64,000 nt of DNA from Streptomyces sp. SPB162 (GCF_029504575.1 NZ_JAQFII010000001.1:5215001-5279000); one strand, 5' to 3'. Shown: positions 50,879-59,807, counted from the first letter of the stretch. The notes: generated by a model from the sequence alone, not told the origin. Program-made: numbers and translations.

Positions 50879-51994
50879 GTGTCGACGCACGAGCTGTACA
50901 CGAAAGCACCGACCGAAGCGCTCTGGGAGGTCACGGCGAGCGGCGCCGCCCGCTTCTCCTGGGAGTACGACGACGGACGTGACCGCCTGCTGGCCCTGTA
51001 CCAGAAGGGCAAGGACAAGCAGTGGGACGCCGTCAAGCGGATCGACTGGGACCTGGAGGTCGACCCCTACGACCCGTTGGGCGTCCCGGACGAGGCGCTG
51101 ACGATCTACGGGTCCCGCTACTGGGACACGATGAACGAGCAGAACAAGAAGGACCTCCGGCGGCACTACGCGTCCTGGCAGTTCAGCCAGTTCCTCCACG
51201 GTGAGCAGGGCGCCATGGTCTGCGCCGCCCGCATCGTCGAGTCCGTCCCCGACCTGGACGCCAAGTTCTACTCCGCGACCCAGACGATGGACGAGGCGCG
51301 GCACGCGGAGATTTACGCGCGGTTCCTGCAGGAGAAGGTCGGAATGCTCTATCCGATCAACGACCAACTGCAGGGACTGCTCGGCGACACCCTGCGCGAC
51401 TCGCGCTGGGACATGCCCTACCTCGGCATGCAGGTCCTCATCGAAGGGCTCGCCCTCGCCGCGTTCGGCATGCTCCGGGACACCACGGACAAGCCGCTGC
51501 CCAAGCAGATCCTGGCCTACATCATGCAGGACGAGGCCCGGCACGTCGCCTTCGGGCGGATGGCCCTGCGCGACTACTACCAGCAGCTCAGCGACGCCGA
51601 ACTGCGGGAGCGCGAGGAGTTCGTCATCGAGGGCTGCTACCTGATGCGCGACCGGCTGCGCGGGGTCGAGGTCCTGGAGAACTTCGGCATACCGCTCAAG
51701 GACGCCGAGGAACTCAGCGAGAACTCCGAGTACCTCCACCTCTTCCGGCGACTGCTCTTCAGCCGGATCGTGCCCTGCGTGAAGGACATCGGCCTGTGGG
51801 GACCCCGGCTGCAGAAGGCCTACGTCGACATGGGCGTCTTCGAGATGGGCGACTCCAACCTCGACCTGCTCATGGCCGAGGACGAGGAGATCGCCGAGAA
51901 GCTCGACGCCGAACGCTTCGCCGCCGAGGAGTCGGCGCGGGTCGCGGAGGTCGCCGACGCGATCACCCTCGGCTCGGGAACGGAGACCGGCTGA
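50879..51994 (+). CDS. Ferritin-like diiron protein
   Basis: A 371-residue helical protein with two diiron motifs, TMDEARHAEIYARFL and MQDEARHVAFG, each a Glu-x-x-His, plus earlier Glu residues (HGEQGAMVC). The fold is ferritin/ribonucleotide reductase-like, seen in N-oxygenases and fatty-acid desaturases. The start GTG 50879 has GAGGAGG upstream. Being divergent from the AurF-like gene suggests shared control by the nearby TetR and possibly a shared pathway. Substrate unknown. Confidence 0.85.
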   Translation: MSTHELYTKAPTEALWEVTASGAARFSWEYDDGRDRLLALYQKGKDKQWDAVKRIDWDLEVDPYDPLGVPDEALTIYGSRYWDTMNEQNKKDLRRHYASWQFSQFLHGEQGAMVCAARIVESVPDLDAKFYSATQTMDEARHAEIYARFLQEKVGMLYPINDQLQGLLGDTLRDSRWDMPYLGMQVLIEGLALAAFGMLRDTTDKPLPKQILAYIMQDEARHVAFGRMALRDYYQQLSDAELREREEFVIEGCYLMRDRLRGVEVLENFGIPLKDAEELSENSEYLHLFRRLLFSRIVPCVKDIGLWGPRLQKAYVDMGVFEMGDSNLDLLMAEDEEIAEKLDAERFAAEESARVAEVADAITLGSGTETG

Positions 51995-52028
51995 ATCGGA
52001 CCGGCTGAATCGGACCGCCTGAATCGGA
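51987..52028 (+). repeat. Three tandem 14-base repeats spanning the diiron gene stop codon
   Basis: The units CCGGCTGAATCGGA (51987-52000), an identical copy (52001-52014) and CCGCCTGAATCGGA (52015-52028) follow each other directly. The gene's TGA lies in the first unit and each later unit also carries TGA, so the stop would survive changes in copy number. Confidence 0.9.
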
Positions 52029-52043
52029 CTGTCTGCTTCCCTT

Positions 52044-52068
52044 TTCGGACTTCTCCGGAGTGTCCGAA
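52044..52068 (+). terminator. Hairpin after the diiron gene
   Basis: TTCGGAC (52044-52050) pairs with GTCCGAA (52062-52068). It lies 30 bp before the CapA-like start, after the diiron gene, and probably ends that transcript. Confidence 0.5.
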
Positions 52069-52098
52069 ACACCCGTCCGGTAGTCGTACGCTTGCTCG

Positions 52099-53238
52099 AT
52101 GCTTGAAGGACCGAGAGCGCGACGGCGCGCACGCATGGCGCTGGGGCTCGCACTGCTGACCCTCGGCGCCGCCTGTGGATCCGGCTCGAAGCCGTCGCCC
52201 GAGGTACTGGCGCCGATCTCCGGCACGCCCACCGCGAAGGTGGACGGCGCGCCGGAGGGCTCGGTGGCGCCGGAGCCGAAGATACCGCTGCCGCCGGGGA
52301 CGATCACCCTCGCGTTCGGGGGCGACGTGCACTTCACGGAGCGCACCGAGCCCCGGCTGACCAACGGGATGACGGAGCCGGCGATCGGGCCGCTCTCCAC
52401 GACCCTGGCGGCGGCCGACTTCTCCATGGTCAACCTGGAGACGGCGATCACCGTCCGGGGCACTCCGCAGGCCAAGAAGTACCACTTCAGGACCCCCGCC
52501 ACCGCACTCGACGTGCTCAAGAAGTCGGGCGTGGACGCGGTCTCGATGGCGAACAACCACGCCGTCGACTACGGCGCGCAGGGGCTGACCGACACCCTCG
52601 CGGCGGTCAAGGACGCGCCGATCCCGGTCGTCGGCATCGGCGCGAACGAGGCCCAGGCCTACCGTCCGTACCTGAAGACGATCCGCGGGGTGCGGCTCGC
52701 CGTCCTCGCGGCCAGCCAGGTGCAGGACATCACCAACCAGAACTGGCGTGCCACCGCCACCAAACCGGGCATCGCCACGGCGCTGGAGCAGACCAGACTG
52801 GTGGCGGCGGTCAAGGCGGCCAGGAAGAAGGCCGACGTCGTGGTCGTCTATCTGCACTGGGGCACCGAGGGGCAGTCCTGCCCCGGCCCCGAGCAGAAGA
52901 CCATCGCGGCCAAACTGGCCGCCGCCGGGGCGACCGCCGTCGTCGGCACGCACGCGCACGTGATGCTGGGCTCCGGGATGATGCGGAAGACCTACGTCGC
53001 CTACGGGATGGGCAACCTGCTCTGGTACGGCACCTCGCCGTACCCGAACTCCAACGACACCGGCATCACCACCCTGACGATCGCCAAGGGGAAGGTGGCC
53101 GGCGAACGCTTCACCCCGGCCCTCGTCGACCAGCGCGGTGTGCCCATGCCCCAGGAGGCAGCGGCGGCCCAGCGCATCAACGACCGCCGTGCCGGGCTGC
53201 GCGGCTGCACGGGATTGTCAGCGGCGCCGAAAAAGTAG
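52099..53238 (+). CDS. CapA-family lipoprotein
   Basis: The 379-residue product is a lipoprotein (lipobox LTLGAAC, Cys at residue 26) of the CapA/PgsA metallophosphoesterase-like family. Motifs: LAFGGDVHF, SMVNLETAI, VSMANNHAVDYG, LHWGTEG, VVGTHAHVM. The family works in polyglutamate and capsule formation, but also has other extracytoplasmic roles. Start ATG 52099 (ATG 52135 possible). The next gene is a NodB-type deacetylase in the same direction, suggesting a shared role at the cell envelope. Confidence 0.9.
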   Translation: MLEGPRARRRARMALGLALLTLGAACGSGSKPSPEVLAPISGTPTAKVDGAPEGSVAPEPKIPLPPGTITLAFGGDVHFTERTEPRLTNGMTEPAIGPLSTTLAAADFSMVNLETAITVRGTPQAKKYHFRTPATALDVLKKSGVDAVSMANNHAVDYGAQGLTDTLAAVKDAPIPVVGIGANEAQAYRPYLKTIRGVRLAVLAASQVQDITNQNWRATATKPGIATALEQTRLVAAVKAARKKADVVVVYLHWGTEGQSCPGPEQKTIAAKLAAAGATAVVGTHAHVMLGSGMMRKTYVAYGMGNLLWYGTSPYPNSNDTGITTLTIAKGKVAGERFTPALVDQRGVPMPQEAAAAQRINDRRAGLRGCTGLSAAPKK

Positions 53239-53344
53239 GAACCGCCGCGCCGTCACCGGCATCTATCACTGCAGATGTGCGGGGGTTTGGCTGTGTGTTC
53301 AGTCCTGCCGTGCTGCGACGCGACGAGAGAAGGGGACTCAACCC

Positions 53345-54115
53345 ATGGCGCGACTCACCGCGAGCCAGCGGAACATAGCGATAACCGTGGCATCGGTCAT
53401 CGCCCTGATAGCCGCGATAGCCGGGGCGCTGGCGGTGTCCGGGTACAACAAGGCACAGGCGCAGGCGAAGGAGTCCAAGCCGACGGTGGACGCGAAGCCC
53501 GCCCGGCCGGTGCCGATCGAGATCGTGCACGTGCCGGAGAGCGGCGGCAAGGCCGTCAACATCACCATCGACGACGGCCCCGACCCCACGTGGACGCCGA
53601 AGGTGCTCGAGGTGCTGAAGCGGAACGACGTGAAGGCCGTCTTCTGCGTGATCGGTCCCCAGGCGAAGGCCCACCCCGACCTCATCAAGGCGATCGTGGC
53701 GGCCGGGCACCGGCTCTGCGACCACTCGATGACGCATGACACGGCGATGGACAAGAAGTCCGAGGCGTACCAGAGTCAGGAGATCCTTGACGCCCAGCGG
53801 ATGATCGAGGAGGCGTCCGGTGGCGTGAAGGTGCAGTACTGGCGGGCCCCGGGCGGCGCCTTCACCCCCTTCGGCCGCCAGCTCGCGGCGGCGCACGGGA
53901 TGCGGCCGCTCGGCTGGAACGTGGACTCCAAGGACTTCGAGAAGCCCGGGGTCAGCGCCATCGTGGCCACCGTCAAGCACGAGGTGGCGGGCGGACCGAC
54001 GCTCCTCTTCCACGACGGCGGCGGCAAGCGCGAGCAGACCGTCGCGGCCCTGGAGAAGGTGCTCCCGTGGCTGCGGCAGCAGGGCTACGCGTTCAGCTTC
54101 CCGAAGATCTACTAG
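53345..54115 (+). CDS. Polysaccharide deacetylase (NodB domain), membrane-anchored
   Basis: A 256-residue envelope enzyme. A single membrane anchor (about 10-32) precedes a NodB deacetylase domain with TIDDGPDP (catalytic Asp), CDHSMTHD (metal His-x3-His) and RAPGGAFT. The last segment LLFHDGGG supplies the second catalytic His. It should remove acetyl groups from peptidoglycan or another polymer. Start ATG 53345 has AAGGGG upstream. It is 106 bp downstream of the CapA-like gene. Confidence 0.93.
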   Translation: MARLTASQRNIAITVASVIALIAAIAGALAVSGYNKAQAQAKESKPTVDAKPARPVPIEIVHVPESGGKAVNITIDDGPDPTWTPKVLEVLKRNDVKAVFCVIGPQAKAHPDLIKAIVAAGHRLCDHSMTHDTAMDKKSEAYQSQEILDAQRMIEEASGGVKVQYWRAPGGAFTPFGRQLAAAHGMRPLGWNVDSKDFEKPGVSAIVATVKHEVAGGPTLLFHDGGGKREQTVAALEKVLPWLRQQGYAFSFPKIY

Positions 54116-54139
54116 CCTCCGGCTTCAACGGCCCGCGGG

Positions 54140-55591
54140 TCACCCCAGGACGGCCCGCATGACGTCGCGGGCGATGGGGGCCGCGCTGCCGCCGCCGGAG
54201 ATGTCGGCGCGGACGGCCTCGGCGTCCTCGACGACGACGGCCACCGCGACGGCCGGGCGGCCGCCGGCGGCCTTGGCGTAGGAGATGAACCAGGCGTACG
54301 GCATGCCCTTGTTGCCGACGCCGTGCTGGGCGGTGCCGGTCTTGCCGCCGACGGTGACGCCGGGGATGGCGGCGTTGGTGCCGGTGCCCTTGGTGACGAC
54401 CGCCTCCATCATCTGCTGGAGCCGCACGGCGGTGCCGTAGCCGACCGCCTGGTGCAGGAGCCGGCCGGCGGCGGCCGAGACCGTGACGCCGTGCGAGTTG
54501 GTGATCCGGTCGACGAGGTACGGGGACATCAGCTCGCCGTTGTTGACCACGGCCGCCGCGACCATCGCCATCTGCAGCGGGGTCGCGGTGGTGTCGAACT
54601 GGCCGATGGAGGAGAGGGCGACCTGGTCCGGGCCCATCCTGGTGTCGAAGTTGCTCGGTGCGACGCTCGGCGGGATCCGCAGCCCGCGGTCGTTGAAGCC
54701 GAACGCCTGCGCCTGCCTGACCATGCCCTGCAGTCCGACGTCCACGCCGAGTTTCGCGAAGACCGTGTTGCACGAGACGGTGAAGGCGACGAGCAGCCCG
54801 GCGTCGGCGCAGCCCGGCGCCTCGTTCTCCAGCCGGGTCGTGGTGCCGGGCAGCGTGTAGGGCTCGGGCGAGCTGGTCGGGGCCTTCGGATCGGTGACCT
54901 TGCCGCTCTCCAGCGCCGCGGCGGCGGTGACGACCTTGAACGTCGAACCCGGCGGGTACGTCTGGCGGATCGCCCGGTCCAGCATCGGCTGCTCGGGATC
55001 GGCGTTCAGCCGGGCCCACTCGGCGCCGGTGGCCCGGCCGGTGCCCGTGATGCCCGAGGGGTCGTAGGAGGGCGTGGAGACCAGCGCCAGGATCCGCCCG
55101 GTGGTCGGGTCGAGCGCGGCCACCGCGCCGGTGCGGTCGCCGAGCCCGGCGAAGGCGGCCTGCTGGGCGGCCGGGTCGATGGTGGTGTGGACGTCCCCGC
55201 CCCGCTGCCGGGCGCGGGTGATCTCGTGCCACAGCGGAAGCGAGGCCAGTTGCGGGTCGGCGCCGGACAGCACGCCGTCCGCGGTGCCCTCCAGCAGCCT
55301 CGCCCCGTACATCTGCGACGCGAAGCCCGTGACGGGCGCGTACAGGGCCCCCTGGGCGTAGGTGCGCAGATACGTCAACTGGTCGCCGGTCGCACGCGAG
55401 CCGGTGACGGGCCTGCCCGCGACGAGGATGTCGCCGCGCGGCTGGTCCCAGCGGGCGATCAGGGCCCGCCGGTTGGCCGGATTGGCGTTGTACGCGTCGG
55501 CCTGGAAGAGCTGGACCCGGCCGGTGTTGAGCAGCAGTGCGACCAGCAGGACCAGGGAGCAGGCGGCGGCCCGCCGGATGTAGCGGATCAC
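54140..55591 (-). CDS. Class B penicillin-binding protein transpeptidase
   Basis: A 483-residue transpeptidase of the PbpA/FtsI type. One N-terminal membrane helix (SLVLLVALLLNTGRVQLF) is followed by the non-catalytic domain and the transpeptidase domain with SxxK (PPGSTFKVV), SxN (VSCNTVFA) and KTG (VGGKTGTAQ) motifs. The GTG start 55591 overlaps the SEDS gene stop by four bases. It builds peptide cross-links with the polymerase encoded upstream. Streptomyces has several such SEDS/PBP pairs. Confidence 0.95.
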   Translation of the reverse strand: MIRYIRRAAACSLVLLVALLLNTGRVQLFQADAYNANPANRRALIARWDQPRGDILVAGRPVTGSRATGDQLTYLRTYAQGALYAPVTGFASQMYGARLLEGTADGVLSGADPQLASLPLWHEITRARQRGGDVHTTIDPAAQQAAFAGLGDRTGAVAALDPTTGRILALVSTPSYDPSGITGTGRATGAEWARLNADPEQPMLDRAIRQTYPPGSTFKVVTAAAALESGKVTDPKAPTSSPEPYTLPGTTTRLENEAPGCADAGLLVAFTVSCNTVFAKLGVDVGLQGMVRQAQAFGFNDRGLRIPPSVAPSNFDTRMGPDQVALSSIGQFDTTATPLQMAMVAAAVVNNGELMSPYLVDRITNSHGVTVSAAAGRLLHQAVGYGTAVRLQQMMEAVVTKGTGTNAAIPGVTVGGKTGTAQHGVGNKGMPYAWFISYAKAAGGRPAVAVAVVVEDAEAVRADISGGGSAAPIARDVMRAVLG

Positions 55592-56973
55592 GGGGCGCCC
55601 CCGTCCGCGCCCGGGTCCCCGCCCGCGGCCTCGTCGTCGTCGGGCAGTGGGCGGCGCGCGCTGTCGCTGAGCCGGATCAGCAGCGCGACGATGATCCAGT
55701 TGGTGACGACGGACGACCCGCCCTGGGCGAGGAACGGCATCGCCATGCCGGTGAGCGGGATCAGGTCCATCACCCCGCCCGCGATCACGAAGACCTGCAG
55801 CGCCAGGATCGAGGCGAGGCCGATCGCCAGCAGCCGCCCGAACGGGTCGCGCAGCGTCAGCCCCGCCCGGTAGCCGCGGGCCACCAGCAGCGCGTAGAGC
55901 ACCAGGAGCACGGTCAGTCCGGTCATGCCCAGCTCCTCGCCCACCGTGGAGAGGATGAAGTCGGACTTGGCGGCGAAGCCGATCAGGTACGAGTGGCCCT
56001 GCCCGAGCCCGGTGCCGAGCATGCCGCCGGCGCCGAAGGCGAACAGCGACTGGGCGAGCTGGTTGGGGCCGCCGCCCGCCTCGATGCCGGCGAACGGGTG
56101 CAGCCAGTCCTCCACCCGTGCGTGGACGTGCGGTTCGACCGACCCGACGGCGAAGGCGCCGAGCGTCGACAGCAGCAGCCCCACCGCGATCCAGCCGGTC
56201 CGCCCGGTCGCGACGTACAGCATCACCACGAAGAGCCCGAAGAAGAGCAGCGACGTGCCCAGGTCCCGCTCGGCGATCAGCAGGCCGACGCTGAGCAGCC
56301 AGATCGTCGCGATCGGGCCGAGCACCCGGCCGGTGGGCAGCTGCAGCTTCCGGAACCTGCGGCCCGCGTACGCCAGGGCGTCGCGGTTGGTGGCGAGGTA
56401 CGCGGCGAAGAACAGCGCGAGCAGGATCTTGGCGAACTCGCCGGGTTGGATCGAGAAGCCGGCGAACCTGATCCAGATCTTGGCGCCGTTGATCGCGGGG
56501 AAGGAGATCGGGACGACCATGAGGAACAGGGCGGCGGCGCAGCAGAGGTAGGCGTAGCGCGACAGCACCCGGTGGTCGCGCAGCACCAGGACCACCGCGA
56601 TGCAGAGCCCGATGCCCAGCGTCGACCAGACCAGCTGGGCGGGAGCGCCCTCGGGACCGAGTACCGGCTCCAGGTCCAGCCGGTAGATGAAGACCAGCCC
56701 GACCCCGTTGAGCAGGACGGCGATCGGGAGCAGCAGCGGATCGGCGTAGGGCGCGCGGGCTCGGACCGCGGCGTGGGCGAGCAGCGCCAGGATGCCGAGC
56801 CCCGCCCCGTACCCGGCCGCGTCGGGGGGCACGGCGCCGTTCCTGGCCAGCCCCACTTCCGCGTAGCCGTACACCGAGATGAGGACCGCACCGACCAGCA
56901 GGGAGAGCTCGACGCCGCGCCGCTTCGGCAGCAGGACGAGGGGCGGGGGAGCGTCGGTGATCGTTGCGCTCAT
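55588..56973 (-). CDS. SEDS family peptidoglycan glycosyltransferase (FtsW/RodA type)
   Basis: A 461-residue polytopic membrane protein with about ten transmembrane helices. SEDS marks: IQPGEFAKILLALFFAAYL, GIEAGGGPNQLAQSLFAFGAGG, IAERDLGTSL and LTGMAMPFLAQGGSS. These enzymes polymerise glycan strands and work with the class B PBP encoded next. The start is ATG 56973; an upstream TTG at 56994 lacks a ribosome signal. It is divergent from the pentapeptide gene. Confidence 0.94.
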   Translation of the reverse strand: MSATITDAPPPLVLLPKRRGVELSLLVGAVLISVYGYAEVGLARNGAVPPDAAGYGAGLGILALLAHAAVRARAPYADPLLLPIAVLLNGVGLVFIYRLDLEPVLGPEGAPAQLVWSTLGIGLCIAVVLVLRDHRVLSRYAYLCCAAALFLMVVPISFPAINGAKIWIRFAGFSIQPGEFAKILLALFFAAYLATNRDALAYAGRRFRKLQLPTGRVLGPIATIWLLSVGLLIAERDLGTSLLFFGLFVVMLYVATGRTGWIAVGLLLSTLGAFAVGSVEPHVHARVEDWLHPFAGIEAGGGPNQLAQSLFAFGAGGMLGTGLGQGHSYLIGFAAKSDFILSTVGEELGMTGLTVLLVLYALLVARGYRAGLTLRDPFGRLLAIGLASILALQVFVIAGGVMDLIPLTGMAMPFLAQGGSSVVTNWIIVALLIRLSDSARRPLPDDDEAAGGDPGADGGAP

Positions 56974-57072
56974 GGGCTGCAACGTAGCAAGCAACGGGGC
57001 AGATGTCCCTTATGTGAACGATGGGGACCGCGCGCCCCGCTGTCGGGGCCGGGACGTAGGCTGCGGGATGTG

Positions 57073-57723
57073 ATGCCACCCGAGGAGCTCGCCGACCTGC
57101 CCTTCGCCGACCTGCTGCGCCCGCACGAGGGCGGCCTGGAGGTCGACGTGCGGTATGACACCGTGCACTTCGACCGGCTCGCCTTCGAGGACGAGAAGGC
57201 CTCCGGGGCGCACTTCCTCGAATGCGCCATCACGGACTGCGGCTTCACCGGCACCCCGCTGCGCGGCGCCCGCTTCAACGACGTCTGGGCGCAGGGCACC
57301 CGCTTCACCGGCACGGCGCTCGCCGAGTCCTCCTGGCTCGACACCACGTTCACCGCCTGCGCCCTGGCGGGCATCGAGGCGTACGGCTCGGTGCTGCGGC
57401 GCGTCGTGTTCCGCCGGTGCAAGTTCGACTCGGTGAACCTGCGCGCCACCACGCTGCAGGACGTGGTCTTCGAGGACTGCGTGCTGCGCGATGTCGATCT
57501 CGGCGGCGCCAAGCTCACCGGGGTGACCTTCCCCGGCACCCGGCTGGAGCGCGTCCACCTGGCCCGCGCGACGCTGAAGAAGACCGATCTGCGCGGCGCC
57601 ACCACCCTCGAACTCGCCGACGGCCACGAAGCGCTCAAGGGTGCCCTCATCACCACTCTGCAGCTCTTCGACCTGGCCCCGGCGCTCGCCCAGAACCTGG
57701 GCATCACCGTCAAGGACATGTAG
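57073..57723 (+). CDS. Pentapeptide-repeat protein
   Basis: The 216-residue product has about 20 repeats of the A(D/N)LXX pattern (LRGARFND, LRATTLQDVVFEDCVLRDVDLGGAKL, LARATLKKTDLRGATTL), which fold as a right-handed quadrilateral beta helix. Such proteins can mimic DNA (Qnr/MfpA) or act as scaffolds. The start is ATG 57073 or GTG 57070; the upstream signal is weak. It ends 31 bp before the glutathione peroxidase start, and co-transcription is likely. Confidence 0.88.
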   Translation: MPPEELADLPFADLLRPHEGGLEVDVRYDTVHFDRLAFEDEKASGAHFLECAITDCGFTGTPLRGARFNDVWAQGTRFTGTALAESSWLDTTFTACALAGIEAYGSVLRRVVFRRCKFDSVNLRATTLQDVVFEDCVLRDVDLGGAKLTGVTFPGTRLERVHLARATLKKTDLRGATTLELADGHEALKGALITTLQLFDLAPALAQNLGITVKDM

Positions 57724-57754
57724 TCCCGGTACCCAAGGACAGTAGGAGACCCCT

Positions 57755-58243
57755 GTGAGCCTGTACGACATCCCGCTGCGCACCCTGTCCGGCGAGCCCG
57801 CCTCGCTGGCGGATCAGCGCGGCAAGGCGCTGCTCATCGTCAACGTCGCCTCCAAGTGCGGACTCACGCCGCAGTACGAGGGACTGGAGCGGCTGCAGCA
57901 GCGGTACGCGGAGCGCGGCTTCACCGTGCTCGGTGTGCCCAGCAACCAGTTCGCGGGCCAGGAGCCCGGCAGCGCCGAGGAGATCCAGACCTTCTGCTCC
58001 ACCAGCTACGGGGTGAGCTTCCCGCTCCTGGAGAAGGCCGACGTGAACGGTGAGGACCGGCACCCGCTGTACGCCGAGCTGACGCAGACGAAGGACGCCG
58101 AAGGCGAGGCCGGGGACGTCCAGTGGAACTTCGAGAAGTTCCTGGTCGGCCCGGACGGCGAGGTGGTGGCCAGGTTCCGCCCGCGCACCGAGCCCGAGGC
58201 CCTTGAGCTGGTCAAAGCCCTCGAGGCCGTGCTGCCCGCCTGA
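57755..58243 (+). CDS. Glutathione peroxidase family protein
   Basis: A 162-residue thiol peroxidase. The active site is NVASKCGLTPQY (peroxidatic Cys), with the Gln in PSNQFAGQEP and Trp in WNFEKFLV completing the tetrad. Bacterial members of this family use thioredoxin or mycothiol-type reductants rather than glutathione in actinobacteria. Start GTG 57755 with AGGAG upstream. Confidence 0.93.
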   Translation: MSLYDIPLRTLSGEPASLADQRGKALLIVNVASKCGLTPQYEGLERLQQRYAERGFTVLGVPSNQFAGQEPGSAEEIQTFCSTSYGVSFPLLEKADVNGEDRHPLYAELTQTKDAEGEAGDVQWNFEKFLVGPDGEVVARFRPRTEPEALELVKALEAVLPA

Positions 58244-58378
58244 CCTCGCAAGATCGCTGCGGGGCCGCTACGGGCGAGGCCACGCCATGGCGCGATCCGG
58301 CACGTTGCTATTCATTGTCGGGGCGGTCGGTCTCCTGCTTTTCTCTTCTTACCGCCTCGGCGAGGAAGGGACAGCGGA

Positions 58379-59158
58379 GTGCAGGAGAGCGAATTCCGTA
58401 CCGGGCATCTTTGCGTGGACACGGATCCTGCGCTGTGCCTCCCTTGCCAGGAGCGGTTGGATCGGCAACTCGCCTTGCTTCCCCGGGTATATGGCGAGTT
58501 GGAGGCTGCGCTCGTTCCGGCTGTGGACGGTGGCGACCGTGTCACCGCAGGTGGCAGGCCCGGCATCCCGCTGAACGGGCCGGCTGTCGATGCGCGCGCC
58601 GACATCCGAGGCACCCTCGCCTCCTGGGCCGATCTGATAGTCGAGGGCCGCACCGTCCGCCTCCCCCTGCGGACGGTGCCGGCCCTCGCCGCATTCCTAC
58701 GACGCCATCTGTCATGGCTGGCCGTCCACCCCGCGGCCGAGGACGCCGCGGCGGAGGTCGACGCGCTGGTGCGCCGGTGCATGAAGATCGCCCGCCCCCG
58801 ACTGGAGCGCCGCATCCCCGTCGGCCCCTGCATCGCGCAGTCCTGCCGGGGTCGTCTCACCGCCGTCGTCCGTGAACCCGGCTCCACGCTTCCCCCGGCT
58901 GTGGAGTGCGATACGGACCGCGCGCACGTGTGGCCGCCGGAGCGCTGGCGCGCTCTGTACCGCGGCCGGGCCGGTGACGGGGTTCCGCCCGGGCTCAGCG
59001 CGCGGGAGATCTCCTCGGCCTGGCGGATTCCCGCAGGCACCGTCTACTGGCTCGCCAACGAGCACCAGTGGCGGCGCAAGCGCGACGGACGGCAGGTCTT
59101 CTACGCCCAGGAGGACGTTCTGCAGACGCTGGGCCGCGACCGCCTTACGACGGGTTGA
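58379..59158 (+). CDS. Cys-rich HTH protein typical of phage or mobile-element neighbourhoods
   Basis: A 259-residue protein with an N-terminal zinc-like cluster (Cys12, Cys20, Cys23 in LCVDTDPALCLPC), a second Cys pair (GPCIAQSCRGRL, with VECDTD later), and a C-terminal helix-turn-helix (LSAREISSAWRIPAGTVYWLAN). Proteins of this layout are frequent in Streptomyces prophages and integrative elements. Start GTG 58379. No integrase or att site was seen nearby, so this may be a single acquired gene. It marks the point where conserved gene order gives way to accessory DNA. Confidence 0.7.
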   Translation: MQESEFRTGHLCVDTDPALCLPCQERLDRQLALLPRVYGELEAALVPAVDGGDRVTAGGRPGIPLNGPAVDARADIRGTLASWADLIVEGRTVRLPLRTVPALAAFLRRHLSWLAVHPAAEDAAAEVDALVRRCMKIARPRLERRIPVGPCIAQSCRGRLTAVVREPGSTLPPAVECDTDRAHVWPPERWRALYRGRAGDGVPPGLSAREISSAWRIPAGTVYWLANEHQWRRKRDGRQVFYAQEDVLQTLGRDRLTTG

Positions 59159-59461
59159 GCGCGGCGGGTCCGCACCGGCTCGGCGCGGGCCGTCGGCGGT
59201 CCGTGGCCGACCCGGTGAGAACGGCTGAAAAGACTCGGTACGACCGTGGCCGGGAACAGCTGTTGTGGCTGAAAGGGCGTCCTTGTGTCACGCCGGGCTC
59301 CCTCTGACGGACTGCGCGACCCGCGGAGCCGTCCCTCCCAGCGATATGGCTGAAAATCGCTGCTGCATGGCCGAAAAGCGACCGGACGCAGAAAACGCTG
59401 CACGGCCCGCGGCATGGCCGCGAACCGTACAGCGCTGTGGGGGAGGGGGGAAGGTCTGTTG
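59159..59461. other. Noncoding region with four GGCYGAAA repeats
   Basis: No supported gene. The motif GGCTGAAA or GGCCGAAA occurs at 59223-59230, 59267-59274, 59348-59355 and 59369-59376. The region separates the HTH gene from the convergent secreted-peptide gene. Confidence 0.5.
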
Positions 59462-59662
59462 TCAGGCGGTCGCCGAAGCGGGAACCCAGATGGCAGGTGC
59501 GGCTGCCGGATCCCACAGCTGCTGGCTGCCGCTCTGTGGCGTGCGCTGCGACTCCGTGCCGGAGTCGTGCGTCGCGGCCATGGCGGTGCCGCCTGCTGAG
59601 GAAAGGGCGAGCACCAGGGCTGCGACCGCTGTGACCTTGGTCAGGTGCTGCATGCTCGACAT
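59462..59662 (-). CDS. Small secreted peptide, unknown function
   Basis: A 66-residue product with a clear signal peptide (VTAVAALVLALSSAGGTAMA, likely cleaved after AMA-A), leaving a mature tail of about 36 residues rich in Ser, Gln, Ala and Pro (SGSQQLWDPAAAPAIW). ATG 59662 is preferred because AAGGA lies six bases before it. No Cys, so no disulfides. It sits between an HTH gene and a LuxR-type regulator. Function not recognised; it could be a signal or toxin-like peptide, or just a small exported protein. Confidence 0.6.
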   Translation of the reverse strand: MSSMQHLTKVTAVAALVLALSSAGGTAMAATHDSGTESQRTPQSGSQQLWDPAAAPAIWVPASATA

Positions 59663-59807
59663 CGTGATCCTTGTCTGGGAACGCAGGAAGTTGCTCACGG
59701 GTTCGGGATGCCCTTGTAGCAATCCCAGAGTGCCAAAAATGGACGGCAAGTGGCCAGTTCGGGCAGGTGCGTAAGTGCGCAATGGCGCGTATCGGAAGGT
59801 CATGAGG

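Noticed and set aside
55537..57069. A long plus-strand open frame running into the pentapeptide gene
   Set aside because: The first 500 codons are antisense to the SEDS and PBP genes and lack any motif; the real gene starts at 57073.
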